Source: Tanypteryx hageni (taxonomy: Eukaryota; Arthropoda; Insecta; Odonata; Petaluridae). From it: a stretch of 64,000 nucleotides of DNA. Within the stretch, counting starts at the first letter, position 1; every line of letters starts with the position of its first letter. The position numbers and the translations under genes are program-made. Under the pieces are notes generated by a model, which had not been told where the DNA came from, did no database searches, and was given only the letters and a program-made list of their open reading frames with translations. The stretch lies in NCBI GenBank assembly GCA_028673005.1, contig CM054113.1, forward strand, positions 36,894,117 to 36,958,116, in the 5' to 3' direction. Of the stretch, positions 10,497-21,309 are shown in pieces.

Positions 10497-10564
10497 AATG
10501 TAAGAATGGACCTTATGGTCTAAATTTCGCCCGAATAAAGACGATTATCTATCTATCTATCTAC
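10497..10564 (+). mobile_element. 3' tail of a non-LTR retroelement with (TATC)n end
   Basis: It contains ATTTCGCCCGAATAAAGACG followed by a run of TATC units. The same block occurs on the minus strand at 45256-45310, and a diverged version ending in (AATC)n at 54182-54245 (minus). AATAAA close to a simple-repeat tail is the usual 3' end of a LINE or SINE copied by target-primed reverse transcription. Only the last 70 or so bases are present, a severe 5' truncation. Confidence 0.6.
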
Positions 10565-10888
10565 CACCTCTCCTTTACTAACCCTCCCTCTCTTCCGTCT
10601 CCCTATTTCCCTCACTCCCTCCTTATCCTCCATCATACTCCCTCTCAATCACAATCTCGCTCTTTATCTCTCTTCTTCCCTCTTTCTCTTTTACTCCTTC
10701 TATCTATCTATATATTTATCCCTCCATTTCCCCACTTCCTCCCTCTGACCTTTCTAACACCCATTATCACTCCAACTCTCTCTCCATCTCTCCTTTCCTC
10801 TCTATCTTTCACTCCTCTCTCTTTCCACTCCTACCCTCCACTCTTCCCTCTTCCTCCTCTTCTTTCCTCTCCTTTCTCTCCACCTACA

Positions 10889-11045
10889 TTTCCTTCACTC
10901 CTCTCTTTCCTTCACTCCTCTCTTTCCTTCACTCCTCACTTTCCTTCACTCCCCTCTTTCCTTCACTCCCCTCTTTCCTTCACTCCTCTCTTTCCTTCAC
11001 TCCCCTCTTTCCTTCACTCCTCTCTTTCCTTCACTCCCCTCTCCT
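10889..11045. repeat. 17-bp tandem array
   Basis: About nine copies of TTCCTTCACTCCTCTCT with single-base variants (CTCTCT, CTCACT, CCCTCT). Since 17 is not a multiple of 3, the same 17-residue pattern recurs in translation every three units. Confidence 0.85.
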
Positions 11046-11479
11046 TCCCTCTCTCCACTCCTACCCTCCACTCCTCCCTCTTCCTCCTCTTCGTTCGTCA
11101 TCTTTCTCTCCACCTCCCTCTCTCTCCCTCTTTTCTCCTTCCCTCTCTTCACTCCCATTCTCTACTTCACTTCCTCTCTATCCCTCACCCCCACTTTCTC
11201 CCTCTCCTTCCGTCTGTCTCTCTCACTTCCTCTCTCCCTCTCCTCCCATTCAATCCTCAAATAAACCTCCCTTTCCTTCTCAACCTCTCCATCCTGGCCA
11301 GGTGGAGGGTTAACCTGCCACTCTCTCTTTTTCTTTAACATCCCTCTCCCAACGCTCGTAACAATCCCCTCAGACTGGTATTGGTGTCGCGCGGAGTCTG
11401 TGCTCCTAGCGTGGTGGTGTTGGTGCGACGACCCGACCGCCCCATTAGCGTCTCAAGTTTAGCACCAAGTGTCGTCCTT

Positions 11480-12525
11480 TGCCTCGTTGGGTGGCGGTTG
11501 GGAGAGGGCGAGTTTGAAAAGTGGACGCAAGAGACCGGAGAGATAAGGGAAGGAGGGAGAGACTGTAAAGGGGAGGGAGGGAGAGATAAGTGGAGAAAGA
11601 TAGGTGGGAGGGCTAGGAGTGGGAGAGGATGGGAAGACTGAGGAATGGGTGGAGTGAGAGAGGGAGCAAATGGGGGTTTAGTAATGGAGAACGAATACTA
11701 AAGATGGAGGAAGAAATGGGTGGAGGGAGAGAGAGGGACGGAAGAAAGAAGACGGAGATGGAGATAAAGAGGGCGATAGAAGGGGCATAGAAAGGACGTA
11801 AAGAGAAATGATGAAATCTTAAGTTTATAGGAAGTCATCTTACAATTAGATGGAGAAGGTGAGAGGCAGACTAGAACATGTCTCAAGCTCAAATTGCATA
11901 GGGGCGAAAAATATGTCGAACTATATGGAGGGTCGCATGTTGTGATAATGAGGGATTGTGTTGAATCTTCCTGGTACACTGAAATTCGTCATACAAACGG
12001 GTAGAAAGTAGAACACATCACTAAGAATGGTGAATATTACAATAAAAACAACTACCACACGATGCCTTAGCATTAAGCATTTTATTAGTCGTATCGCTGT
12101 GCCACCCCATGACCACGTTCTCTCTCCAACCTACCCACGATAGAGGGAAGGAGTTTTTGAATTGGTTGGACGATCGCGTTCCGCAGGTGGTATCTTAGAA
12201 ATTCCTGGACTAGAAGTTCGAGAAGTATTGAGGGCGGAAAAAGAATTATATGCATAAAATAGAAGAGGATGATAGAGAGGAAGCGAATGAAGTTACAGAA
12301 AATAAGGGTGCGGTGAAAAGCGAGCGAAAGAAATTGTTTGAATAAAATGGAAAATGAAAAGATGGAGAAGAATTTAGAAAGCAAGGGGTAGAGAGATGGA
12401 GCTTTGGATGCGAATGGAAGGAGTTAAAATGAAGCGAGAAGCATGTTGAGGTAAATGAAAGGGTGGAGAAGGCGAGAGAGAAAGAGGACGTGGAAGAGAT
12501 GGAGAGAAGTAGACGAGGCAATTAG
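11480..12525. repeat. Polypurine tracts (GA-rich), two blocks
   Basis: The plus strand is GA-rich at 11500-11810 and again, more diluted, at 12235-12525. It lies downstream of the polypyrimidine tract, so strand polarity flips near 11340-11480, where a short GC-rich non-repetitive segment sits. The frames here are low-complexity artefacts. Confidence 0.7.
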
Positions 12526-13090
12526 AATGAGAGAGGCCCCACCGTATAGCCATATATAGATCACAAGAGCGTGACTATTTCTCCGTTGAAGCCCCACGAG
12601 AGAAGGGTCTGTATCCTTGGACACCATCTCGCTCTGTCACTCAGTCATCCTGCTGCACGCTTTACTCTCTCTCTTCCTCCCTCATTGGCCAAGGCCCCCT
12701 TCTATTTCTCTCCCCCCCCCCCCCCCCTCTCGCGCCACGACGTTTGCTTGTTTGTGTTTTATATTCCACTCTCTTGCTTCTAATAATATGCCAATTCGGT
12801 TTCCATAAAGAGGTACACATGTGGATAGCTTACGAAGGCTTTTTCGGGTTTAAAAAGGCGTCCACTTGACTTTTTTCTACTCTCGTCGTTTTATAAACAC
12901 TTCTCCTGAAGCTTTTAAGGGGAAAAGACTAAAGCGCTTACTATAAAAGATTCAAGACGCAGATATATTCACACCAATTTTCTAGCCTTATGCAATATAA
13001 TTTTTTTAATAATAATAAGAACATGTAACACAAGCAGGCTTTCCCAAATATGTACGTGTGTTAAAATATATTTTTAATAACAAGTACATA
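12526..13090. other. Unannotated, with a C homopolymer
   Basis: A run of 16 C residues lies at 12712-12727 within a pyrimidine-rich patch. The rest is AT-rich and featureless. Confidence 0.5.
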
Positions 13091-13097
13091 CGAACAT

Positions 13098-13178
13098 ACC
13101 TTCCGCAGAATTGGAACCCGCGATCCTTGCATTGCGAGCCAGGTACAGTAACCACCCCTCTAACAATATCGGCGGTTG
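13098..13178 (-). mobile_element. tRNA-like SINE head
   Basis: On the minus strand TTAGAGGGGTGG resembles an A-box. After TGGCTCGCAATGCAAGGATC comes GGGTTCCAATTC, a near-consensus B-box. The order and spacing are those of a tRNA, but the acceptor arm does not pair, so this is likely a SINE or tRNA relic. It lies just downstream, on the same strand, of the truncated LINE end at 13240-13450. Confidence 0.55.
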
Positions 13179-13239
13179 TTTAATGTAAACTACCGGTCAA
13201 AGAGATGATTTTATGGAGTATCACTACGTGTGTAAAGTA

Positions 13240-13450
13240 TATACATCTGCATGATACCCTGCAAGTCACCTTTTTGGTGGATGGCAGGGGGTGCAGTGCA
13301 CCAAGGGTCCATAGTTTTCCTACGTTATCTTTTCCTATTATGTTCTCTTTTCGTCCTAGGGAAAAACGATCCTCTATATCGCTCCGTTCTACAGTCGATT
13401 TCGCGAATCTTATCCTCACGGTCCTGCCTTCCGAGATACGTCTAAACCCA
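13240..13450 (-). mobile_element. 5'-truncated CR1/L2-like LINE 3' end
   Basis: Read in reverse, this segment aligns with the last 170 or so bases of the LINE at 14879-17766. Shared blocks include GAACGGAGCGATAT-like sequence, a CCTAGGACGA-like block, TGCACTGCACCCCCTGCCA and CTTGCAGGGTA, ending ATGCAGATGTA. It covers the final codons of the reverse-transcriptase frame and the 3' untranslated region. It is a second insertion of the same family, in opposite orientation and about 1.4 kb from the longer copy. The frame is broken. Confidence 0.8.
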
Positions 13451-14537
13451 AAATAAAAATACGAGTAATAGGAAATTCGAATGATAGATTTGACGAAAAA
13501 TAACCAAAAACTAGAAATGTTCATGTTCGGTTTATCGAAGACTATGCGCTCGAATCACAGAAGATAGTCTGTGATTAAAAAATTTACCGCGCAACTGCGT
13601 ATCTGGATACTTTGTGTCAATTTGGCTTCTAAAAATCATAATGATTTAAATGAAGATTCACGAATGTAATAGCATTTAACCGTAACTAAGAGACAACCAT
13701 CCTGAGGATTGTTTCCTTTAATTTAAGAAAGAAAGTATATTGATAGGCACCTCATGTCATGCGTAGGAAAACTAAACGGCGTCTCTAACTCACAACATTT
13801 TTCAACATTATCTTTTAAATCGTAGGAATCGGATTTTGAAAAAAAATCCGGGCGATAAATCGGCTGTCCCCATGTCGGCTAGAATATACATTAACTTATT
13901 CCTCGATTAATTTATTCAGGGCAGGTGGAAAAGCAAAAAAAGGCAAACGCTTCAGTTTAACCTTCAGCTAGCTACGGTGGCGCCTCTCCCAGTAACTCGG
14001 GCGTTAGGAAATTTAAAAAATAAAACAATCAGACGCTGGACTGATTTAGTGGAGACTGCCGATCTGTCATTTCAGGATTCCTCGGATACCATCAGGGCAA
14101 CATCCGGTGTATGCTCCGTACCTTAACCGGTCTATCTGGTGACGACCGTAACCTACCCACCCCTCCTCTCTCTCTCTCGCTTCCCCTTCCCTCCCCCGCC
14201 TGCCTGCCTCTCCATCTTCCTCGTTCGCAGACGGCCGGAGGTCGCCGGTTTCACACAATTGCACCGAAAACTCACCGCCGAAGGAGCGGATAAATCGAAA
14301 GCTTTTTTTCACCGGCAGTGTCCATTGCTTGAAAAACTGAAACATTTTCGCGGCTGGGCAAGATTATTGAGGAACTGTGAGAGTGCGCAACAAGTTGGCG
14401 ATCGAACACTTTCTTTGCGTTATGCATTTGTTTCGGCATCAAGTAAAGAATGCGGAACTGATATCTTTCTATCGCAGGGCTCTTAAATCTTTTTTACCGA
14501 CGTACTCCTTTGGCCACTTTTGCAATAGTCGCTTATC
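13451..14537. other. Unannotated stretch
   Basis: AT-rich apart from a pyrimidine patch at 14150-14230. Overlapping short frames on both strands show no domain. I see no further LINE sequence upstream of the MITE at 14546. Confidence 0.4.
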
Positions 14538-14545
14538 CACTAGTA

Positions 14546-14870
14546 CAGGAATGGGAAAACCTTTTACGTGGCCGCATTAACAGTTGCAGCTTCTTAGGCA
14601 GGCCGCATTAACAGATGAAAATGCTTCGGCGGGCCACATTTCGGTTCACATCGGAAGTTATTTGAGATGATCCGAGGGATCCTGTTAGTGAAAATCAATA
14701 ATAAATAATATGCTATTCCCATAACGTCACTGGGTTTTCCGGCCATAATTATAGTCCACAAATATGAAATTATCTGTATTTTATGTTACGATCGCTTTCA
14801 TAATGGCATCGCGAGCCACATAAAATGTCCTCGCGGGCCACATTTGGTCCACGAGACGTGATTTTTCCAC
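14546..14870. mobile_element. hAT MITE, 325 bp, with perfect 8-bp target duplication
   Basis: It starts CAGGAATGGGAAAACC and ends in reverse GTGGAAAAATCACG. CACTAGTA flanks it exactly on both sides (14538-14545 and 14871-14878). The subterminal blocks 'ggccgcatt' and 'gggccacattt' recur as in other MITEs here. The interior is non-coding. It abuts the 5' end of the LINE copy. Confidence 0.88.
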
Positions 14871-14878
14871 CACTAGTA

Positions 14879-17766
14879 CATTGTACGTTGAGATGCATGT
14901 CAATAGTAGTAATACGTCCAACCGTCATACCACTATAAACGCGATGTTAATTAACAGTAGAATACATTCTAAGAGTAGAAATAATCGAAGTAATAGGGAG
15001 GACAAGGAGGCAGTAAATAATAATAATAATAATTCAGTAGCGCGCGAGGCATCGTTACGTAGTAATAGCGATAGACAAAAAATCATCACGGTTATCTGTC
15101 GCAGCATTCGCAGGAAGGAGGCCGAACTTGAACATCTTATTCGTAGTCTGCGTGCTGACGTAGTGATAGGTACAGAAAGTTGACTAACGGCGGACATAGT
15201 CAGTCAGGAGATCTTTCCTCGTGACTATAGCGTTTTTAGAAAAGATCGATGTAGCCGGTCGGGAGGTGGCGTCTTTATAGCAGTTAGCAATAAATACGAA
15301 AGTTACCCAATACAGATTAATGACGACGAAGTCGAAAGTGTTTGGTGTAGTGTGAAAGGGAGCGACTGTAAAACTGCAAATATATGCGCCTTTTATAGAC
15401 CACCAAATGCGAGCGTGAAAACTATTTATTATCCAGAGAAACAAGTGGCGACGCTAAGTTCGATTAATAAAGATAAAGCCATTATAATTGGGGGCGATTT
15501 CAATCTTCCGTCAATTGATTGGAGGCATAATTGCTTTTATCCCGGTGGTAGAGAGCGTGAATCTTGCGAGGCTTTACTTGAAACTTTCGGCAAACACTCA
15601 TTGTATCAGTTAGTGAGATTTCCCACGAGATTTAATAATATATTAGATTTATTGGCTACTAATCTTCCTGAGCGTACGAATAGGGTATCTGTTGCTGAGA
15701 GAATAAACGCTCACAAGGCAGTGCACGTGGAGTTTCAGCTAAACATTGAGAAACAGGTTAAGGCTAAAAGAAAGCTTTAAGTATTCGCCAAAGCCGATTT
15801 CACTAGATTTAGGTCTTTTCTGCGAAATAAATACACTAATTTCTGCGAGGTAACAGATATTGCAGACGCAGAAGAATCCTGGTGCATGTTCAGAGATATG
15901 ATGCGAGAGTGTACAGATAAATTTATTCCAAGCAAACTGAAGCGTGAAAATGCAGAACCTAGATGGTACAACCAGGAAGTTAGGAGCGCTCTCCTACGGC
16001 AAAGAAAACTCCACTCTCGCGTAAATAACACATCCTTAACAGCTACGGTCGAACAGATTGCAACGTTAAGGTAGCAATACAAGAAGGCGCGCTCCATAGC
16101 CAGTGTGTCAATGCGTAATGCGTTTAACAATTACAAAAAAAAGGTTTTACAGGATAACTTGAAAGAGAACCCGAAAGCATTTTGGTCTTATGTCAGAGAA
16201 GTTCAAGGTAGAGGCCCCACTATTGCGTCACTAAGATCGGAAACGGGAAATGTAGTTCACGATAGTGCGGAGAAAGCAAACCTTTTAAATCAACACTTTC
16301 AGAAAGCTTTTACTCCTAATGACGATGAATATAAAACCATTATTCCTATGCATCAGGGCGACTTGATGGAAGATTTGATATTTTCCGAAAATGGTCGCGC
16401 TCCAACACGTACGGCCATCCATAAGGGCGCGACAAAGAGAACCCCGAAAATTATAGGCCAATTTCCCTAACTTCATTATAGTGCAAGATACTTGAGCACA
16501 TACTCTTTAGTTCTGTAATGCGCTATTTAGATAGTCACTCATTGCTTAGCGGATGCCAGCACGGATTCCGGAGAGGTAGATTATGTGAAACGCAGCTCGG
16601 CTGGTTCGTGGATGGTTTGTTGCGATGCGGAGAGAAAAATACTCAGGTCGATGCCATATTCATTGACTAGAAAGGTGTTTGATAAAGTATTTTATAAGAA
16701 ATTAATTGCCAAGTTAGGACAATATGGTATCAATCCGAAAGTTGTCAGTTGGGTGAGAGATTTCCTCTCGAATAGAGAGTTGTTGAATAGTTGTCATCGA
16801 TGGGAAATACTCGTCCCCCGCTAAAGTTGCGTCGGGTGTTCCTCAGGGAAGTGTATTGGGTCCTCTACTTTTCTTAATCTATGTGAATGATATCTGCTCG
16901 GTAGTTCGTAGTAAAATGAGACTTTTTGCCGATGATACCGTTCTATATAAAGAAATAAAAAACCAAGAGGACCATCAGTCGCTGCGTGAAGACTTAAGAG
17001 CCATTTCAACGTGGTGCAAAGAATGTCAAATTGAAATTAATTACACTAAATGTGCCGCAGTTACGTTCTGGAAAAGTAAGAACATAGAAGTAAGTTTCGA
17101 GTATAAAATAGATGGAATAAATATTCAAGCAGCCGAGTATGTAAAATATTTAGGAGTAACCATTTGTATAGATCTTTCATGGGACATGCACATTCGTCGA
17201 GTTATAGGCGCGGCCAACAAGAAACTGGCTTTCACAGGCAGAATAGTACGAAACACTACAGAGAAAGTACGCGAAACATGTTACTTATCACTGGTTAGAC
17301 CACAAGTGGAATACGCCTCATGCATATGGGATCCGTACGAGAAGGGACATATAATTCAATTAGAAAGAGTGCAGCGCAGAGCAGCCAGATTCGTAAAACA
17401 AAAGTACGAACATAAGGAGAGCGTAACCTCATTATTGAGAGATTTGAACTGGGTACCACTGGAGGATCGTAGATTGCACTCAAGGTTGCGGCTTCTGGAG
17501 AAATATAGATCGGAATGTCTAAAAGACGAGGTTGTAGAAATAATTGAAGAACCAACGTATATAGGTAGAAACGGCCGTGACAATAAGATACGTGAGATCG
17601 ATTGTAGGACGGAGCGTTATCTAGGCTCGTTCTTTCCGAGGACAATACGAGATCACAATAGAAAATTTCTACCTGAGATAGACAATCTTTAGGTAGGTTA
17701 TGGTGCATTGCACCCCCTGCCACCCACCAATTAGGTGAATTGCAGGGTAACATGTAGATGTAGATT
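14879..17766 (+). mobile_element. CR1/L2-like non-LTR retrotransposon, decayed
   Basis: The unit holds an endonuclease/reverse-transcriptase frame (14881-17692), then a short 3' untranslated region with TGCATTGCACCCCCTGCCA, and ends in the short tandem ATGTAGATGTAGAT instead of poly(A), as CR1/L2-type elements do. A reversed 3' fragment at 13240-13450 gives independent support for the 3' boundary. No first ORF was found and the 5' end directly abuts a MITE target duplication, so it may be 5'-truncated. No target duplication was identified. Confidence 0.85.
14881..17692 (+). pseudogene. LINE ORF2: endonuclease plus reverse transcriptase, broken
   Basis: Domains in order: an exonuclease-endonuclease-phosphatase domain with DVVIGTES, GGGVFIAVSN, YRPPNA and GGDFNLPSIDW; a linker with RWYNQEVR and NPKAFWSYV; and a reverse transcriptase with VFDKVFYKKLI (motif A region), SGVPQGSVLGPLLF (motif B) and LFADDT (motif C, FADD). 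The C-terminal region has VKYLGVTI and LERVQRRAARFV, typical of CR1/L2-like elements. The same frame is interrupted by TGA at 15181 (in the conserved ES-W position), TAA at 15778 and TAG at 16072. Frameshifts follow near 16390-16580, near 16665 and near 16790. The final 278 codons are open. The copy is inactive. Confidence 0.9.
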
Positions 17767-18240
17767 CTAAACTAATAATGAAATGAACACTCGTTTTAAA
17801 ATTGATAAATCACGAACTCCATTTGTGAAAGCTCGACTTTGTGGAAAGATTCCATGATAGAAATAAAAATAAAACGTTGAAATTACAATTAGCCATAAAT
17901 ACGAACCAACAATCTAAGTTAATCCAAAAATCGCGTAATAGAAGTCCGAATAAATTTTTATTCAGATCTGGAGTTTATGATAGATTCCAATTGTTTATTC
18001 GTTTAGACTACAATTTAAATACACTCAAGCTCAATCATTTTGTAGTCGTGACGGCCGTTCAATACCAATTTTTATTTCTGGTTATGTTCATATCTGCAGA
18101 ATTATTCCTAATTTATTTTCAGACGATACGATGATTACGAATAAAAACCAGTGTATCAAATCTGCGTGAGGTGTTTCGGTTTAATTGTCAGGATGATCGT
18201 CAAGTGTTAAATTTAAAAAATAGTGGGGATGATCACGAGG
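17767..18240. other. AT-rich stretch between LINE and Transib element
   Basis: No feature recognised; a 97-codon frame at 17841-18134 shows no motif. Confidence 0.4.
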
Positions 18241-18245
18241 CAGCT

Positions 18246-18290
18246 CACAGTGGGGTTTTTTCAGAAAAACCTGGCCAAAATTAGAATTTT
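18246..18290. repeat. Transib left terminal inverted repeat (RSS-like)
   Basis: CACAGTG (18246-18252), a 10-base spacer GGGTTTTTTC, AGAAAAACC (18263-18271), then TGGCCAAAATTAGAATTTT. It is the 3' end relative to the transposase gene. Confidence 0.88.
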
Positions 18291-18915
18291 GATTCAATAG
18301 TGAAGGAAAGTAGTTATAATATATTTTAGAGTAAGCTAACTTCAAATTTATGCTAATTTGGAGCCTAAGACAAAATAGTTGAAAGAAAAGGAGGAATGGG
18401 GGAGGTCTCTCAGAAGATCAAACTTATCAATATGTGTTTTCGAGTACGCTGTGTTCAATTTTGGGCTCTTTTAAGTCATGCACAAAATATCGAGTGTTTA
18501 GGAAGAATTTGCCTCTAAAAAGTTAACTTAAAGATTTGTAGTGCAATTTCAAGTTTTAGAGTAAGACTGCAAAATTTTGGGTGTGAGTCTATCAAAAATG
18601 CTGGGGTGAGGGCTAAGGAAGCCTTTTGTACCTGAAAAATCATGCCGCAGGTATATTATAATCGTAATATACTGTTATCTATATATACAAAATATATGTA
18701 TTATATTTTAGATTTCACCGTCTAATTTTGGATAGTTTAGAGCTTAATAATTTAAAATTTAAAATAAATAATTGATAATGTATAAAAATATATAACACGG
18801 AGATCTGCACTGTTTCAAAACTGTATTTAAAGTTTAATCATTAAATTTGGAATAACCATTGGCCGCTAATGTGATATGGCTTCATTCTACTCAGTTTGAA
18901 ACATGATTTAATTAT

Positions 18916-20570
18916 TTAATTAGAAGAAGGTGATTCCCCAGAATCTGTTATCTCATCGTCAGAGTCAGAAAACACCGAATCCGTAGAATGTGTTTACTTT
19001 GGAGGCAGAAGTAATTTCAAAACTTCTGGAGAGAATGATCGTCTCTGTTTCTTTGGCAACTACCGAGTACTTGAAATAAAAGGATCAGAGGATACCAAGA
19101 GCCTATTAAAGACATTTTCCAATGTCTTCTCTCGGGAACATTTACGTGAAAATCCTTAGCCATATTTTTTATCTTTTTTTAGAGCTTCCATTGCCTCCTC
19201 CGAAAGCATCCCAATGGGCAGTATGGCTGATGAAATTACTTCAGGCGCATGTATTAGTATCGTATGCACAGTGGTTGGCATGTTGTACCATGAATACTTC
19301 TCAACAAATGGTTTGGCCGTGTTTAATCCGTATTACCCAAATGCGTTTACATTTATTTCATGGCCACTTGATATAGCCTGAAGAATAACTCTAAATTGTA
19401 CAATGATCTGCTCATCTATGCCAGTCATAGAAGATGAAAGTGCACCGTTTTCGGAAAATCGACGTGCTGTGTTCCCGTCATTTGTGCTACCCTATCCTGG
19501 CTTAGGACGGTATACCAACAGACCCTTTTGAGATTTGAAGTGTTCTTGAACTGTCGCTTTATTTTCTGCTAGCTTTTTTGTCTACTCCTCGGGCTTGCCA
19601 TTTGCGTATGTTTAGTCTATAAGATACATGGAGTAAACACTCAAAAAAACGAATCCATGCATGTAGAGTTGAGAGACCGAACTTTAATCTAGCCCTATCG
19701 ACTCCTTTTTGAGACATGGCCATTATGTTGTTGAAATCCTTGGCTGAAGCGCCACAGAGATAGCACCTTTGAATGGAAGTTGTCGAGGTTGCTGGATTGC
19801 AAACTTTTCCGTCAATCATTGTAAAAACAAGCTCATGCTCTATTAGTATTTCATGACCATTTCTTATAACGGAAGATGGAATAAGCCCTTTTATTTGATT
19901 TTCGACGTCCTCCACTATTTGAATCGTTATTGCAGTGGTTTGATGAAGAAATTGGAGTCTAATCGGACGACAAAAACGGGGCGAAGAAGGTCGGGGATTT
20001 TGCCAAACGACAATCATTTCTCTTGAATCATTATCGCCACGTAGGAGCTGAAGAGGCACAAACGAGGTGAGAAATGTATTTGCATCCGATTCTCGGTCGG
20101 AGTCAAATTTTTGTTTATACTCCTGCTGTCCGGAGCTTCCATCACAACCCCATTTAGATATTAACTTTAAACGACGGAGTTGTTCCGACGATTATGTATT
20201 TAATGCGTCCATTTGCAGTTTTACAAGACGCTGAGCTGTGTGAACTAATAAATCTTGCAACCTAACTTCAATGTTCTTCCCTGTAATTATAATGGCTTCA
20301 CGGATTGGATAGCGTTGTTTTTTCGCTTCTTGAACAACTTTAAAAGGAGGACATCTTTTCTTATCCTGAGCTCTAACAATATTGTATTGGTGTCTCGTCA
20401 GCTTTCCCTCAACCAAAACAGATAATGCCTTTTCTCCAGAAAGTTTTTCCGTTTTATTTTCAGCCAGCTTATACCTTATTTACAGCGAGAAACGCTCCAT
20501 TTTCCTCTGGGCAGCATTCCACTTTATTTTGAAATCGGATGTGAAGTGAGGCAGTGCATGCTTAGCAACA
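18916..20570 (-). pseudogene. RAG1-like (Transib superfamily) transposase, broken by stops and frameshift
   Basis: On the minus strand the blocks run in order: GKLTRHQYNIVRAQDKK; WGCDGSSGQQEY (first catalytic Asp, codon at 20141-20143, like RAG1 Asp600 in ESCDGMG); WQNPRPSSPRFCRPI; MIDGKVCN (second Asp) followed by CYLC (zinc CxxC, like RAG1 YICTLC); LSTLHAWIRFFECLLH; after a frameshift near 19560, GNTARRF, IVQFRVILQAISSG, YNMPTTVHTILIHAPEVI (H-x4-H, like RAG1 FHKTLAH), then LSEEAMEALKK (candidate third catalytic Glu, like RAG1 NESGNK). Stops occur near 20480, at 20192, and several in the C-terminal part. It ends with an acidic tail and TAA at 18916. The N-terminal part beyond 20570 is not identified. 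Confidence 0.85.
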
Positions 20571-21261
20571 GAAGACGACTTCTCAGGAAAATTCGTCATT
20601 TCCATTACACGATTCTTCAAATTATCACATCTGTCACGGAATTTAAGGGTATATCACATAATATTTTTATTTTCAAAATAACATGGTTTTCACATAATTC
20701 TGTAAGAAAATGTGGTTTTTATAGCGCAGAAAAGTCACAAAATTTGTGTAAAGGGAAAATAACTAAATGTACACATTGGATTGATGTTGAAGTCATTGTC
20801 ATTTAAAACAAAAAGCGCAAATATGCGCAAAATATTTTTACGGTTTCGTAAAGACAATAGACTATATTATAATGTAACAAAAATACACGGAAGAATATTT
20901 TCAGTCTAAAGAAATTTGATACATTGAAAAAATTTCACCAAATTTTAGTTCCTTATTAAGAATATCAAAAAATACACAATCGTGGCAGTAAAAAAGTTAT
21001 AAAATACGATGGCATATTTAACATACCTTGAGGTAATGGTTCTATGTTAAGAAAAAGCACAAAGTTGAAGCAGGTAAGCAATACAGCGACAAATTCGAGT
21101 AAATCAATACGCAACGATTCCTTTTCAATACGTTCTCCAGTAACTAACAAACTTTGAACTGAGGTAGCAACAATGTACTTAAGACAAAAGGCATTTATTT
21201 AGTGGCAAATTATGCTCGGATGATTCACAAATGGCATGAGAAATGTAAAATTTTTAATATA

Positions 21262-21304
21262 ATTTTTTAGATTTTGGCCAGGTTTTTCTGAAAAACCCAC
21301 TGTG
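21262..21304. repeat. Transib right terminal inverted repeat (RSS-like)
   Basis: Read on the minus strand from 21304: CACAGTG, an 8-base spacer GGTTTTTC, AGAAAAACC, then TGGCCAAAATCTAAAAAAT. It is on the promoter side of the transposase gene. The region between this end and 20570 may hold a 5' exon; a minus-strand frame at 20965-21150 is open but not recognised. Confidence 0.88.
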
Positions 21305-21309
21305 CGGCT

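Larger units (their letters stand above)
10310..11340. repeat. 1-kb polypyrimidine tract
   Basis: The plus strand is almost entirely C and T apart from a short inserted retroelement tail (10497-10564). Because stop codons need purines, an apparent 359-codon frame (10259-11338) arises. Its product is only L, S, P, F, H and T, so I do not call it a gene. A 17-bp tandem array sits inside (10889-11045). Purine-rich sequence takes over on the plus strand after 11.48 kb. Confidence 0.85.
18246..21304 (-). mobile_element. Transib/RAG1-like DNA transposon, 3059 bp, nearly complete but broken
   Basis: The ends are inverted repeats: CACAGTG then AGAAAAACCTGGCCAAAAT on the left, and the same read in reverse from 21304. 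The left repeat has 10 bases between the two blocks and the right has 8. The flanks CAGCT (18241-18245) and CGGCT (21305-21309) match at 4 of 5, fitting the 5-bp GC-rich duplication known for Transib. The minus strand encodes a RAG1-like DDE transposase relic. CACAGTG equals the V(D)J heptamer, and AGAAAAACC differs by one base from the nonamer consensus ACAAAAACC. Confidence 0.87.

Noticed and set aside
10259..11338. 359-codon open frame
   Set aside because: It lies wholly in a polypyrimidine tract; the product is only L/S/P/F/H/T repeats, as expected when stop codons cannot form.
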